Shown here in pieces: positions 17,034-26,609 of a stretch of DNA of 64,000 bases (positions are counted from its first letter, which is position 1; each line of letters begins with the position of its first letter). Location: positions 1 to 64,000 of the forward strand of contig CADCEV010000011.1 in NCBI GenBank assembly GCA_902800525.1, in the 5' to 3' direction. Both the position numbers and the translations under genes were made by a program. The DNA is from an uncultured Bacteroidales bacterium (GTDB taxonomy: Bacteria > Bacteroidota > Bacteroidia > Bacteroidales > Paludibacteraceae). The notes below the pieces were generated by a model. It made no database searches. It saw only the letters and a program-made list of their open reading frames with translations, and had not been told where the DNA came from.

Positions 17034-17981
17034 ATGTCTGTTAAGAAGTTCAAAATATCCCGTTGGAGCCGCTGGAACGAAGTATTCACGTACCTGCTGT
17101 TCGTGCTTTTTGCCACGATGATCTGGTATGGTCACGCGATGCACTCCGTGCGTAACACGCGCGTGCCCGTACTTATTCAATATACAGGCATGCCCGGTGC
17201 TATCGGTTTGTCGGATGATCTGCCGGACACGGTGATGATCGAGGTGCGCGACGCCGGCTCACGGCTCAATGCGTATCACCGCGAGCCCCTGCGGCTGACG
17301 ATTGATATGAGGCAGTACATTCATGGCGATAAAGGTACGATCCGCGTGCCTTCCGATGCGTTGCGGCGCAGTATCAGCGATATTCTGCAAGGTACAAGCC
17401 GGTTGATTGATACGCATCCGGAGGAGATTGTCTGCTCCTATTTCACGGAGCAGGAGAAAACGGTGGCGGTTGCTTTCAGCGGTCATTTGGAAATGGCGGA
17501 CGAGTACCAACTGTGTAGCGGACCCAAGTTGAGCCGGAGCAAGATCAAGATCTACGGGCAAGACAAGACCTTGAACGCCATAGACACGATCTACACCCGG
17601 CATCAGGATTTCACCGGTTTGAGCGACACAATAGTGGCGCATATTCCGCTCAACATTCCCAAAGGCGTACGCGCCGAGACGGACAGCATGGATGTACAAA
17701 TCATTGCCGAGCGTTTCACGGAAAAGAAATTCACCTTGCCTATCCGCGTTACCGATGTGCCTGAAGGCTATTCGATCCGGCTTTTCCCGAGTGAAGTGGA
17801 GGTAAGCGTACGTGTGGGTATGCGCCATTTTGCAAAAGTGAATGCCGGCGACATCAAAGCGGTATGCCATTACGAACCGGAACAAATTGACAAATTAGAC
17901 GTAGAAATCCACTATTCCAATCCATACATCACGGCGGCTTGGTCTTATCCGGTCACCGTGGAATATCTGTTAGAACAATGA
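17034..17981 (+). CDS. YbbR-like domain protein
   Basis: A 315-residue protein with one N-terminal membrane segment (about 17-37) and an extracytoplasmic part with YbbR-like repeats (VLIQYTGMPGAIGLSDDLPDTVMIEVRD; EKKFTLPIRVTDVPEGYSIRLFPSEVEVSV). The precise role is unknown; YbbR/CdaR proteins regulate c-di-AMP cyclase in Firmicutes, which may not apply here. Position after yajC is conserved. coaE, which often follows, is absent, and a sugar aminotransferase starts in an ATGA overlap. Confidence 0.85.
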   Translation: MSVKKFKISRWSRWNEVFTYLLFVLFATMIWYGHAMHSVRNTRVPVLIQYTGMPGAIGLSDDLPDTVMIEVRDAGSRLNAYHREPLRLTIDMRQYIHGDKGTIRVPSDALRRSISDILQGTSRLIDTHPEEIVCSYFTEQEKTVAVAFSGHLEMADEYQLCSGPKLSRSKIKIYGQDKTLNAIDTIYTRHQDFTGLSDTIVAHIPLNIPKGVRAETDSMDVQIIAERFTEKKFTLPIRVTDVPEGYSIRLFPSEVEVSVRVGMRHFAKVNAGDIKAVCHYEPEQIDKLDVEIHYSNPYITAAWSYPVTVEYLLEQ

Positions 17982-19138
17982 AAAATGATATGAATTGCGC
18001 CCAAACGGGCACACGTAAGATCCAAATGGTGGACCTTCAGACACAATACCAGCGCATCAAAAAAGAGATTGATGCGGGTATTGAGGAGGTAATTAACAGC
18101 GCGGCCTTTATCAAAGGTCCGAAAGTGGCTGAATTCCAAGCGCACTTGGAGCAGTACACCGGCGCCAAACACGTCATCAACGTCGGTAACGGAACAGACG
18201 CCTTGCAGATTGCGCTGATGGGTCTGGGGTTGCAACCCGGCGACGAAGTGATCACCCCCACGTTCACATTTATTGCAACGGCGGAAGTGGTGGCATTGTT
18301 AGGTCTGACACCGGTGGTGGTAGATGTAGATTGGAACACGATGAACATGGATATCGAGTCCGTCCGTCGCGCTATCACCCCCAAGACAAAAGCAATCGTG
18401 CCGGTGCATCTGTTCGGCCAATGCGCTGATATGGAGTCGATTATGGCATTGGCGGAGGAGCATCATCTGTATGTAGTAGAGGATGCTTGTCAGGCCATCG
18501 GTGCGCAATACACCTTCTCCAACGGCGAGACCAAACAGGCAGGAACGATCGGTCACATCGGTTGCACCAGTTTCTTCCCCTCCAAGAACCTTGGCTGCTA
18601 CGGGGACGGCGGCGCCATCTTCACCAACGACGATGCACTGGATGCACGGATGCGGGCGATTGCTAATCATGGCATGGTGGTTCGCTATCACCACGACATG
18701 ATCGGCGTCAACAGCCGTCTGGATAGTATTCAGGCTGCTGTGCTGGATGCCAAACTGCCCCACTTGGATGAATATATCGCGGCGCGTCAGAAAGCAGCGG
18801 CATACTATGATCAGGCGTTCGGAAACAACGACAAACTGCTCATTCCGGGTCGTCAGGAGCACTCGACGCACGTCTTCCACCAATACACGCTTCGCGTTGT
18901 GGGAGCGGACCGGGACCAACTGCGCGAGGGATTAGCTGAACGCGGCATTCCGGCGATGATCTATTATCCGGTGCCCTTGCATCAACAGAAAGCGTACCTC
19001 GATCCGCGGTACAAAGACGGCGATTTCCCGGTAGCGGAAAAATTAGCGGCATGCGTATTATCGCTGCCGATGCATACGGAGTTGGACGAAGAGCAATTGG
19101 CCTTCATTACCTCCAGCGTGTTGGAGTTGATTCGTTAA
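17978..19138 (+). CDS. DegT/DnrJ/EryC1/StrS aminotransferase
   Basis: A 386-residue PLP enzyme of the sugar aminotransferase family, which aminates nucleotide-linked keto sugars for polysaccharide or glycan synthesis. It shows VGNGTDALQIALMGLGLQPGDEVITP, the VEDACQAIGA block and the PLP-lysine motif SFFPSKNLGCYGDGG. The start overlaps the ybbR stop (ATGA). No other sugar-nucleotide genes are nearby, so the substrate cannot be inferred from context. Confidence 0.92.
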   Translation: MKNDMNCAQTGTRKIQMVDLQTQYQRIKKEIDAGIEEVINSAAFIKGPKVAEFQAHLEQYTGAKHVINVGNGTDALQIALMGLGLQPGDEVITPTFTFIATAEVVALLGLTPVVVDVDWNTMNMDIESVRRAITPKTKAIVPVHLFGQCADMESIMALAEEHHLYVVEDACQAIGAQYTFSNGETKQAGTIGHIGCTSFFPSKNLGCYGDGGAIFTNDDALDARMRAIANHGMVVRYHHDMIGVNSRLDSIQAAVLDAKLPHLDEYIAARQKAAAYYDQAFGNNDKLLIPGRQEHSTHVFHQYTLRVVGADRDQLREGLAERGIPAMIYYPVPLHQQKAYLDPRYKDGDFPVAEKLAACVLSLPMHTELDEEQLAFITSSVLELIR

Positions 19139-19160
19139 GCTGTTAAGCTGTTAAATTGTA
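19136..19160. repeat. Octanucleotide repeat (TAAGCTGT)
   Basis: Three units of period 8 immediately after the aminotransferase stop, upstream of rpoN. Confidence 0.75.
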
Positions 19161-19172
19161 AAACTATTAGTT

Positions 19173-20672
19173 ATGCAGAAATTCGGTCTCAATCAAACAC
19201 TCACCCAGACAACCAAGTTGTCTCCGGCGCAGATACAGGTGATTCGCATGCTCGAATTGCCATCTATCGAATTAGGTCAGCGTATCAATGAGGAATTGCA
19301 GGACAATCCGGCTCTGGAAGAGGGGCACGATGCGTTGGCGGATCAGGAAGCGAAGGAGCGTTTTGATGAGTTCGACGAGGAATACATGCCCGAAGACGGG
19401 TTTGACGACGGCCGTCAGCGCGATCCGCTGCAAAACGAGGACTTCAATTACGAGCAGTACGTGTCCGACGATGAAACACCGAGTTACATGCTCCGCCAGC
19501 AGTATAATCCGGCGGATGAAGATCGGCGCGAAGTTCCCATTATCGGTGGAAGCAGCCTGATTGAGGAACTCAAAGCACAGGTCTATCTGACCCATATGAC
19601 CAAACCCCAACGGCATATCGCCAAGTGGGTGTTGGGAAATATAGACAATGACGGTTACCTGCGGCGCACGACCGAACAATTGGTGGACGATCTCATGTTC
19701 CAGGAGCAGATCACGGTCACCGATGCGGAAATGGAGGATATCGTACGTCAGATCAAGCAGTTTGATCCGCCGGGAATAGCCAGCGCGAACTTGCAGGAGT
19801 GTTTGGCAACGCAGCTCAAACGCAAGCCGCAGACCAAGAATACCGAGTTGGCGCTGACCATCATCGAGCAGCATTTTGAGGCTTTCTCCAAACACCATTT
19901 CGACAAAATCATTCAAAAAATCGGCTGCAAAGACGATGATTTCCAAGCCGCTGTGCAGGAGATTGTGCACCTGAATCAGAAGCCGGCGAACGCTTTTTCC
20001 GGCTCGGTGTATGAGACCCAACGCGAGACCATCATCCCGGATTTCACCATCGAGGAGCGGGATGATGAGTTATACGTGGTGTTGAATACCGGTGATATAC
20101 CGGAGTTGCATGTCAGCCGCGAATACAGCGAAATGTTAGCCGACTACAGTGCCATGCCGCAGACCGCGGAAAACAAACAAGCCGCGCAGTTCATCAAGCA
20201 GAAACTGGATTCGGCTCGATGGTTCATTGATGCAATCCAGCAGCGCAACGAGACACTCATGCGCACTATGACCGCGATACTCAAAGCGCAATACGACTTC
20301 TTCCTGGACGGCGAAGAGACAAGCCTCAAGCCCATGATCTTGCAGGATATAGCGGATAGAACAGGATACGATGTTTCCACCATCTCACGCGTTAGTAACA
20401 GCAAGTACGTGGAGACACGCTTCGGCATCTATCCGCTCAAATACTTCTTCTCGGAATCAATGACCAACACGGAAGGAGACGAGGTCTCTACCCGCGAGAT
20501 CAAGAAGCAATTACAGGAGTTAGTGGACAACGAAGACAAGCGCAATCCGTTGACGGACGAGCAGTTGGTGGACATGATGAAAGCACACGGATACCCCATT
20601 GCCCGGCGAACCATTGCCAAATACCGCGACCTGTTGCAAATACCCGTAGCTCGGCTACGCAAGAGCCTATGA
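19173..20672 (+). CDS. rpoN: RNA polymerase sigma-54 factor
   Basis: A 499-residue protein: an N-terminal Gln/Leu activator-interacting region (LNQTLTQTTKLSPAQIQVIRMLELP), an acidic linker (about 50-110), a core-binding region, an HTH and the RpoN box ARRTIAKYRD near residue 480. It directs transcription from -24/-12 promoters with AAA+ activators, none of which is in this window. The downstream PAP2-like gene starts inside the stop (ATGA). Confidence 0.96.
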   Translation: MQKFGLNQTLTQTTKLSPAQIQVIRMLELPSIELGQRINEELQDNPALEEGHDALADQEAKERFDEFDEEYMPEDGFDDGRQRDPLQNEDFNYEQYVSDDETPSYMLRQQYNPADEDRREVPIIGGSSLIEELKAQVYLTHMTKPQRHIAKWVLGNIDNDGYLRRTTEQLVDDLMFQEQITVTDAEMEDIVRQIKQFDPPGIASANLQECLATQLKRKPQTKNTELALTIIEQHFEAFSKHHFDKIIQKIGCKDDDFQAAVQEIVHLNQKPANAFSGSVYETQRETIIPDFTIEERDDELYVVLNTGDIPELHVSREYSEMLADYSAMPQTAENKQAAQFIKQKLDSARWFIDAIQQRNETLMRTMTAILKAQYDFFLDGEETSLKPMILQDIADRTGYDVSTISRVSNSKYVETRFGIYPLKYFFSESMTNTEGDEVSTREIKKQLQELVDNEDKRNPLTDEQLVDMMKAHGYPIARRTIAKYRDLLQIPVARLRKSL

Positions 20673-21310
20673 CCCATTTCCCGGAAATAACAGCCAAAGG
20701 GATGAGCGTGCTGCTCTACCCGCTTTTCGTGCCCACTTACGGCATCGCGCTTTTCTGTATCGCATACGCACAGCAAGTGACGTTTATGCCGGCAGTGTGG
20801 TGGATCACGGCGGTGGCGGGGACATTCATTCTGACCTGCCTCTTGCCGATGTCGGCGATCTGGTGGCTCATCCGGCGGGGAGGTGCGAAAGACATCCAGC
20901 TCGAAGAAGCAAGCCAGCGCACCGTGCCCTATCTGTACACCGTAGTGGGCTTCGGTTTTTGGAGTTATTTTGTCATTTCTATTCTGCACGCGCCGCTGTA
21001 TATCGGACTCATCGCCATCGGCGCCACCATCGCCATCGGCATCGTCTCGATCATCAACCGCCGCTGGAAAATCAGCGCGCATTTGACAGGCTTTGGCGGT
21101 CTGGTCGGAGGAATTCTTTGTTTTTACTACGGAAACGGCATGCTGCCCGGCGCAGGAACAATATGCGTCTTGGCAATCCTCTCCTTATTACTGATGTACG
21201 CGCGCCTGTACTTGCACGCGCACACGAGCGCGCAGGTATGCGCCGGTTGGCTGTTGGGCATCACCTGTACGTTCGTTCCCTATTATTTGTTAGTAGCTTA
21301 TGTCTCGTAA
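20669..21310 (+). CDS. PAP2-like membrane protein lacking clear catalytic motifs
   Basis: A 213-residue protein with about six membrane segments. WKISAHLTGFGGLVGG and ARLYLHAHTSAQVCAGWLLG sit where PAP2 phosphatases have PSGH and SRxxxxxHxxxD, but the Ser and Asp are not retained in the usual pattern. It looks like a degenerate PAP2-fold protein with an uncertain lipid-related role. Overlaps rpoN by four bases and the DUF4105 gene by eleven. Confidence 0.7.
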   Translation: MTHFPEITAKGMSVLLYPLFVPTYGIALFCIAYAQQVTFMPAVWWITAVAGTFILTCLLPMSAIWWLIRRGGAKDIQLEEASQRTVPYLYTVVGFGFWSYFVISILHAPLYIGLIAIGATIAIGIVSIINRRWKISAHLTGFGGLVGGILCFYYGNGMLPGAGTICVLAILSLLLMYARLYLHAHTSAQVCAGWLLGITCTFVPYYLLVAYVS

Positions 21311-22301
21311 AATCCATATATGGTTATTGGCGGCGTGCCTGATTTGGTCTTTGGGAGTGTATGCCGATGAACTGAGCCGCGAGGCGCAGATCTCGCTGCT
21401 GACCTGCACGCCCGGCGACGAGTTATACGCGCGCTACGGGCACACGGCTATCCGTGTGCAAGACCCTGGGAACGATCTGGATGTCGTGTTCAATTACGGC
21501 ATCTTTGATTTCGACACCGACCATTTCTATTGGAAATTCGTACGAGGTGAGACCTGGTATGAATTAGGAGCCGCCCCGTATTGGTGGTTCATGCGCGAGT
21601 ACGAAGAGACACGGCGACCGGTATATGAACAAGTCCTCAACTTCACTCCGGAGCAGAACAATGCCCTCTGGGACAAACTAGTGGAGAACTACGAACCCGA
21701 AAACCGGAAATACCTCTACAATTTCGTTTTTGACAACTGTGCTACGCGTCCTTATTACTTGATAAACAGCGTTTTAACGGAGAACGGAACGCAAGGCATG
21801 CAATCTGCATACCAAGGCGCAGAGGGCATGACATACCGCCGTTTCATCCAACATTATACGCCTAAAAACTCATGGGCGGATTTCGGAATCAACCTCCTTT
21901 TCGGCCCCAAAGCAGACAAACCGATGCACGGAGAAGAGCGGCTTTTCTTGCCCGAAGAGCTGATGTTTTACCTCTCGGAGGCACGTTTTGCGAACACTAA
22001 ACTGGTTCTAAACGAGCAGATTGCGCCTTTTGAAATAGCCCCTGTGCCTTGGTATCAAACATGGTATTTCGGCATGGTGATCTATTTTCTTGTTGTCTTT
22101 GGCATCAGTCTGTATGACCGCCGCCGCAAACAATGGTCATGGGGCGTGGAGCTCGCTGCCGGCATTCCGTATGTCCTGCTGCTCCTCATCGTGACCTTCC
22201 TCACTTTCTTTTCATGCCACCCGCTCGTGGGATTCGGATGGCGTTTACTCATTATTCCAACTATTCATTTATGCGCAAGAATCGTATATATATTTCGTTG
22301 A
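21300..22301 (+). CDS. DUF4105 (Lnb N-terminal-like) envelope protein
   Basis: A 333-residue protein with a signal peptide or anchor (1-22), a periplasmic DUF4105 domain (ISLLTCTPGDELYARYGHTAIRV; FDNCATRPYYLI) and three C-terminal membrane segments (about 258-277, 287-305, 313-330). The Cys, His and Asn in TCTPG, YGHTAIR and DNCATR suggest a cysteine-hydrolase-like fold, but no reaction is established to my knowledge. Translationally coupled to both neighbours. Confidence 0.85.
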   Translation: MSRKIHIWLLAACLIWSLGVYADELSREAQISLLTCTPGDELYARYGHTAIRVQDPGNDLDVVFNYGIFDFDTDHFYWKFVRGETWYELGAAPYWWFMREYEETRRPVYEQVLNFTPEQNNALWDKLVENYEPENRKYLYNFVFDNCATRPYYLINSVLTENGTQGMQSAYQGAEGMTYRRFIQHYTPKNSWADFGINLLFGPKADKPMHGEERLFLPEELMFYLSEARFANTKLVLNEQIAPFEIAPVPWYQTWYFGMVIYFLVVFGISLYDRRRKQWSWGVELAAGIPYVLLLLIVTFLTFFSCHPLVGFGWRLLIIPTIHLCARIVYIFR

Positions 22302-23734
22302 TATTCAGCCTTATAGCAATCACAACTCTCGCTGCTCCGCGTCTGACGGTAGTGGCGGTGGTGGATGGTTTGTGTGCGGAAAATCTGGAGATTTTGCGGC
22401 CTTATTGGCAGCAAGGCGGTATTCGCACCTTGAGCGAAGAGGCATTCCAAACGACCATCGCTTTTCCGCATCTGGTCTATGGCGGCAATGAGACCACCGC
22501 TACGCTCATGACCGGTACTACGCCGGACAGACACGGCTACACGATGGACACCTATTACGTCCGCCGCGACCGCAAGATACATGCCATGTTAGAGGACTCC
22601 GACGTGCATGGTATCGGCACTTCGCTTCAACTATCCGCCAAATCGCTCCTCTCGCAGACCATCACGGACAAAATGCGCCTGCTCTACCCTGCCGCGAAGA
22701 TTTACGCCATCGGCATTCAGCCCGAGACCAGCGTCCTGTTAGCCGGACACACCGCCAACGCCTGTTGCTGGCTCGATGCGACAAACAAAGAATGGATTGC
22801 AACCGCGGCTTACAGCGAGGGATTGCCTTCCGCAGCATTTGAGCAGAACAAGAGCGGAAAAATAACCACCTTATCTGCGCGTCAGTGGCTGCCGCGTCTG
22901 GACATTCCGACTTACACGGCGCCGACACAGCAGGAGATGAAAAAAGGCTTTTCATACGAGGTCAAAGATGTTCTTCTCCATGCCCCGGAAGCCAATACAT
23001 TAGTAATCGAACTGGCTTTGGCGATTCAGCAGGACGAGAAAATGGGCACCGACGCTACGCCGGATTTGTTGATGCTGCAACTCAACACACTCAGCCCCAT
23101 GGCAGTCTCGGACCGCATCGCCAGCGCGGAGCACGAAGACATGTACATCCGCCTAAATCAGGATTTGGGCTTCCTCATGGAGCAGTTAGACCGCCGCATC
23201 GGCCGCGCGAACTACCAGATCATGGTCGTCGGCAGACCTGTCTTAGGCACGTCAGACCAGACCCTGAGCGACATCCACATGCCCGTACAAACCTTCAACG
23301 CCGACCGCGCAGCGGCATTAACCGGCACGTACCTCATGGCGCTCTACGGACACGAGCGATGGGTCGATGGCGCGTACGGACAATCGATCTACCTCAACCG
23401 AACGCTCATTGAGCAAAAAAGACTGAGTTTGGAGACCATACAACGCCAAGTGGCGAATTTCCTGATGGATTTTGAAGGCGTACAAATCGCCTTACCGGGC
23501 TACGAAGCAATACACTATCCGATGCTCCGTTCCACGCTCTGCAAACGCCACACGGGCGATGTGGTCTTCCTCTTGCAACCCAACTGGCGACTTATGCAGG
23601 ACGAACAACAAGCCATCGACCAAGTGATCGACGAGAACCCCCTTTCGCCTTTACTGCTCTGGAGCGGTACGCTGCGTCCTATGCCGCAAGGCGAACTGAA
23701 CGCCACAGATGTGGCAGACCTGATTTTCAAATGA
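22271..23734 (+). CDS. Alkaline-phosphatase-superfamily exported protein
   Basis: A 487-residue protein with a signal peptide (1-21, ending TTLAA) and an alkaline-phosphatase fold: VVAVVDGLCAENLEIL (metal Asp), GGNETTATLMTGTTPDRHGYTMDTYY (likely nucleophile Thr region) and the ETSVLLAGHTAN block. In the second half the usual DHG metal motif is hard to find (MVVGRPVLGTSDQTL lies in its place), so activity may be altered. PafA-type phosphatases are the nearest match I recognise. It overlaps the DUF4105 gene by 31 bases, and I prefer the ATG at 22271 because it gives a clean signal peptide. Confidence 0.8.
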   Translation: MRKNRIYISLIFSLIAITTLAAPRLTVVAVVDGLCAENLEILRPYWQQGGIRTLSEEAFQTTIAFPHLVYGGNETTATLMTGTTPDRHGYTMDTYYVRRDRKIHAMLEDSDVHGIGTSLQLSAKSLLSQTITDKMRLLYPAAKIYAIGIQPETSVLLAGHTANACCWLDATNKEWIATAAYSEGLPSAAFEQNKSGKITTLSARQWLPRLDIPTYTAPTQQEMKKGFSYEVKDVLLHAPEANTLVIELALAIQQDEKMGTDATPDLLMLQLNTLSPMAVSDRIASAEHEDMYIRLNQDLGFLMEQLDRRIGRANYQIMVVGRPVLGTSDQTLSDIHMPVQTFNADRAAALTGTYLMALYGHERWVDGAYGQSIYLNRTLIEQKRLSLETIQRQVANFLMDFEGVQIALPGYEAIHYPMLRSTLCKRHTGDVVFLLQPNWRLMQDEQQAIDQVIDENPLSPLLLWSGTLRPMPQGELNATDVADLIFK

Positions 23735-23763
23735 ATAAAATAACCAAATAAGAAAATAAATCT

Positions 23764-24177
23764 ATGCTTTTTTACGAAATTAAAGTCAATTATGAGCGCC
23801 AGACAGGCGAAGATAACCCGGGTAAGGTAAAGGAAACATACCTGGTGGAAGGTGTGAACTGCGCGGATGTGGAGAACCGCCTGATGGAGGAAATCAAGCC
23901 TTTCATCTTCGGTGATTGCGAAGTGTCGAGTTGCAAGAAAGTGCAGTATTTTGACATCTTCCCCAACGAAGGAAGCGAATTCTGGTTCAAAGCCCGCGTG
24001 GAGATGATCACGGTGGACGGCGACAAAGAGACACGCAAAGCCGTTTCTGTTTTGGTGCAAGCCAACATGATAGACGACGCCATCCACGCCCTCAAGCAAT
24101 ACCTCAGCGCACTGGATTGCGAAATTATTTCAATCGGCAAATCGCCGATCATGGACATCTTGCGTGCTGTTAAATAA
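23764..24177 (+). CDS. DUF4494 family protein
   Basis: A 137-residue soluble protein. MLFYEIKVNYERQTGEDNPGKVKETYLVEG and the C-terminal IISIGKSPIMDIL are typical of DUF4494, a Bacteroidota family without a known function. It overlaps the glsA-like start by one base (TAATG), so the two are co-translated. Confidence 0.85.
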   Translation: MLFYEIKVNYERQTGEDNPGKVKETYLVEGVNCADVENRLMEEIKPFIFGDCEVSSCKKVQYFDIFPNEGSEFWFKARVEMITVDGDKETRKAVSVLVQANMIDDAIHALKQYLSALDCEIISIGKSPIMDILRAVK

Positions 24178-25028
24178 TGCCGCTGCAGTTTGACATAAGA
24201 GCCGTTCTCAAGAGCAAAGCTCCGAATGCCAAAGTGCCGGAGTTTTTGATCCGTTACCTCGAGCGCATCACGCATATCGAGCAGATGAACGCGTTCCTGC
24301 GCAAGTACCCGGACCTCAAGGGCTATGACTTCATCGACAAGGTCATTGCGGAGGAACTGGGCTGCTCGGCATCCATTGACGGCATTGAAAACATCCCCAC
24401 AGGCGACCGGCCGGTGATCTTCGTTTCGAATCATCCTCTGGGCGGTTTGGACGGCATGATCATCGCGCAACTGATCCACCGCACACGACAGCAACAGGCG
24501 GGAAAACAATCATCCTGTCGCCAATTAAAAGTCATCGTCAATGACCTGTTGATGTTCATGGAGCCTTTGGCAGAACTCTGGGCGCCGGTGAGCAAATTGG
24601 GCAAGTTCAGCCATGAGCAGGCTCGGGAGCAGCAACGGATGTGGGAAAGTGAAGTGGATGTACTCACCTTCCCTGCCGGAGCATGCAGTCGCCTCCAGCG
24701 CATCAACCATTCATGGTTGATCCGGGACCTCGAATGGCAAAAGAACTTCGTGCAACGCGCTGTGGAATACAAACGGGACGTCGTGCCCATTTACTTTGAG
24801 GGACGCAACAGCCGCTTCTTCTACGCACTCGCGTTCATACGTAAACTGCTGAAAATCAAACTGAATATAGAGATGTTGTACTTGGTGGACGAGATGTACG
24901 GCGCACGCGGGAAGCACTTCAAGGTGCACGTCCTGCCGCCAATTCCGTACACCGCATTTGATCACGCTAAAACGCCTAAACAATGGGCGCAACATACAAA
25001 ATCTATTGTATATGGAACAAATCATTGA
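24177..25028 (+). CDS. glsA: GlsA-like O-acyltransferase (glycine lipid synthesis)
   Basis: A 283-residue acyltransferase with the HPLGGLDG catalytic block (SNHPLGGLDGMI, around residue 83) and a TFPAGACSR block where PlsC proteins have FPEGTR. Next to a PF13444-type N-acyltransferase it matches the GlsA/GlsB pair that makes glycine lipids in Bacteroides: GlsB makes N-acyl glycine and GlsA adds the second acyl chain. The GlsB gene overlaps by 17 bases. Assignment rests on motif plus partner. Confidence 0.82.
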   Translation: MPLQFDIRAVLKSKAPNAKVPEFLIRYLERITHIEQMNAFLRKYPDLKGYDFIDKVIAEELGCSASIDGIENIPTGDRPVIFVSNHPLGGLDGMIIAQLIHRTRQQQAGKQSSCRQLKVIVNDLLMFMEPLAELWAPVSKLGKFSHEQAREQQRMWESEVDVLTFPAGACSRLQRINHSWLIRDLEWQKNFVQRAVEYKRDVVPIYFEGRNSRFFYALAFIRKLLKIKLNIEMLYLVDEMYGARGKHFKVHVLPPIPYTAFDHAKTPKQWAQHTKSIVYGTNH

Positions 25029-25944
25029 CCCTGTTGACACCAACCTCATTCTCAAGGAGTTAGAGGGACACCTGCTTCGTCCGTCGAGCAAGGCGAATAA
25101 CCTCATTTATGACATCACCGCCCATGAGTGCCCGAACGTCATGCGGGAGATCGCGCGACTGAGGGAGATCAGTTATCGCGATGGCGGAGGAGCTACCGGA
25201 AAAGCAATGGATATCGACGAGATGGACACCATGGCGAAGCCATACCACCAACTCATTGTGTGGGACCCTGATAATCAACAGATTATCGGCGGTTACCGCT
25301 ATCTATTCGGCTCTGAGGCGGAGATCATCGATGGGCAACCTTTCATCACTTCGGCGCACCTCTTCCACTATTCCGAACGCTTCATCCGAGACTACCTTCC
25401 GCAAACCATTGAGTTCGGACGCGCCTTCGTGCAACCTATGTACCAGAAACGCGAGATGGGCGTCAAGGCGCTCTTTGCGCTGGATAACATATGGGACGGC
25501 ATCGGAGCCATCGTCTATAATAACCCGGAATTGCGCTGGATGATCGGTAAAGTGACCATCTATCCCGGCTATAACGAAACCGCGAGAGAATTGATTTACA
25601 ATTACCTCGAGACCTATCACAAAGGCGAAGAGGGACTCTTTGAGCCATACAACCTCTTGCCCGTTCAACACATCGAAACGCCTTTCCAAGGAACAGATCC
25701 GCAGGAGAATTACCATATTCTCCAGCACGCCGTGCGTGAGCAAGGAACGGTTATTCCACCTATGTTTTCCGCGTATCTTAACATCACCAACGACCTGCAA
25801 TTCTTCGGAAATGCCGTCAATGACGAACTCGCAAACGTCTATGAAACAGGAATCATGGTGGATCTCAACACCGTGTACCCGGAGAAAAAAGAACGCTACA
25901 TCAACCCCTATGTTCAATGGCTTCAATCGCAGAACGAGGCATAG
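25012..25944 (+). CDS. glsB: GlsB-like N-acyltransferase (glycine lipid synthesis)
   Basis: A 310-residue GNAT-like protein of the OlsB/hemolysin group. CPNVMREIARLREISYRDGGGATG, the YHQLIVWDPDNQQIIGGYR block and the RAFVQPMYQKR segment are characteristic. It should transfer an acyl group from acyl carrier protein to glycine. I use the ATG at 25012; the upstream frame lies within glsA. Confidence 0.82.
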   Translation: MEQIIDPVDTNLILKELEGHLLRPSSKANNLIYDITAHECPNVMREIARLREISYRDGGGATGKAMDIDEMDTMAKPYHQLIVWDPDNQQIIGGYRYLFGSEAEIIDGQPFITSAHLFHYSERFIRDYLPQTIEFGRAFVQPMYQKREMGVKALFALDNIWDGIGAIVYNNPELRWMIGKVTIYPGYNETARELIYNYLETYHKGEEGLFEPYNLLPVQHIETPFQGTDPQENYHILQHAVREQGTVIPPMFSAYLNITNDLQFFGNAVNDELANVYETGIMVDLNTVYPEKKERYINPYVQWLQSQNEA

Positions 25945-25946
25945 CA

Positions 25947-26597
25947 ATGGACTCACAAATAGCAAATAATATAAGGAACGTACGTGCGCACATACCCGCG
26001 CATGTAACGCTTGTGTGCGTCTCCAAGTTTCAATCCGTGGAAGCGATCAGAGAGGCTTACAACGCCGGAGAACGTCATTTCGCAGAAAGCAGAGTGCAGG
26101 AATTGAAAGCCAAAATCCCGCAATTACCCCCGGACATACATTGGCATTTCATCGGGCACCTCCAGACCAACAAAGTGCGCGACCTCCTCAAACTCCGTCC
26201 GTACCTCATTCATTCCGTGGATTCGCTTCACCTCCTCGAAGCCATCAACACCGAAGCAGCCAAACAAGGAATAACCCAAGACGTCCTGCTTGAGGTACAC
26301 GTGGCAAAAGAAGAAACCAAGACCGGCTTCTCCCCCACGGAAATTAGCGATGCAGCATCCCGGCTTTCCCGGTTTGCAAACGTCCGCATTCGGGGATTGA
26401 TGACGATGGCAACGAATACGGACGACGAGACCGAGATCCGCCGCTGTTTTGCCGCCGTAAAAGAATTGTCAATCGTCAATTCTCAATTCTCAATTCTCTC
26501 TATGGGCATGTCCGACGATTATCAAATAGCCATCGAATGCGGTGCAACGATGGTACGCATCGGCTCCACGATCTTCGGCGAAAGAATATATAACTAA
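25947..26597 (+). CDS. PLP-binding protein, YggS/PROSC family
   Basis: A 216-residue PLP-homeostasis protein: CVSKFQ with the PLP lysine (Lys27), FAESRVQEL, HFIGHLQTNKV, the MGMSDDYQIAIECGATMVRIGS block and FGERIYN. Residues 174-183 (LSIVNSQFSI) are encoded by a heptamer repeat inserted just before the conserved SMGMSDD segment. The frame is kept and the active-site blocks are intact, so the protein is probably functional. Starts two bases after glsB. Confidence 0.92.
   Translation: MDSQIANNIRNVRAHIPAHVTLVCVSKFQSVEAIREAYNAGERHFAESRVQELKAKIPQLPPDIHWHFIGHLQTNKVRDLLKLRPYLIHSVDSLHLLEAINTEAAKQGITQDVLLEVHVAKEETKTGFSPTEISDAASRLSRFANVRIRGLMTMATNTDDETEIRRCFAAVKELSIVNSQFSILSMGMSDDYQIAIECGATMVRIGSTIFGERIYN
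26464..26497. repeat. Heptanucleotide repeat inside the yggS homologue
   Basis: Four to five units of TCAATTC/TCAATCG type, in frame, encoding SIVNSQFSI. Confidence 0.9.
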
Positions 26598-26609
26598 ATA
26601 AATGCGAAA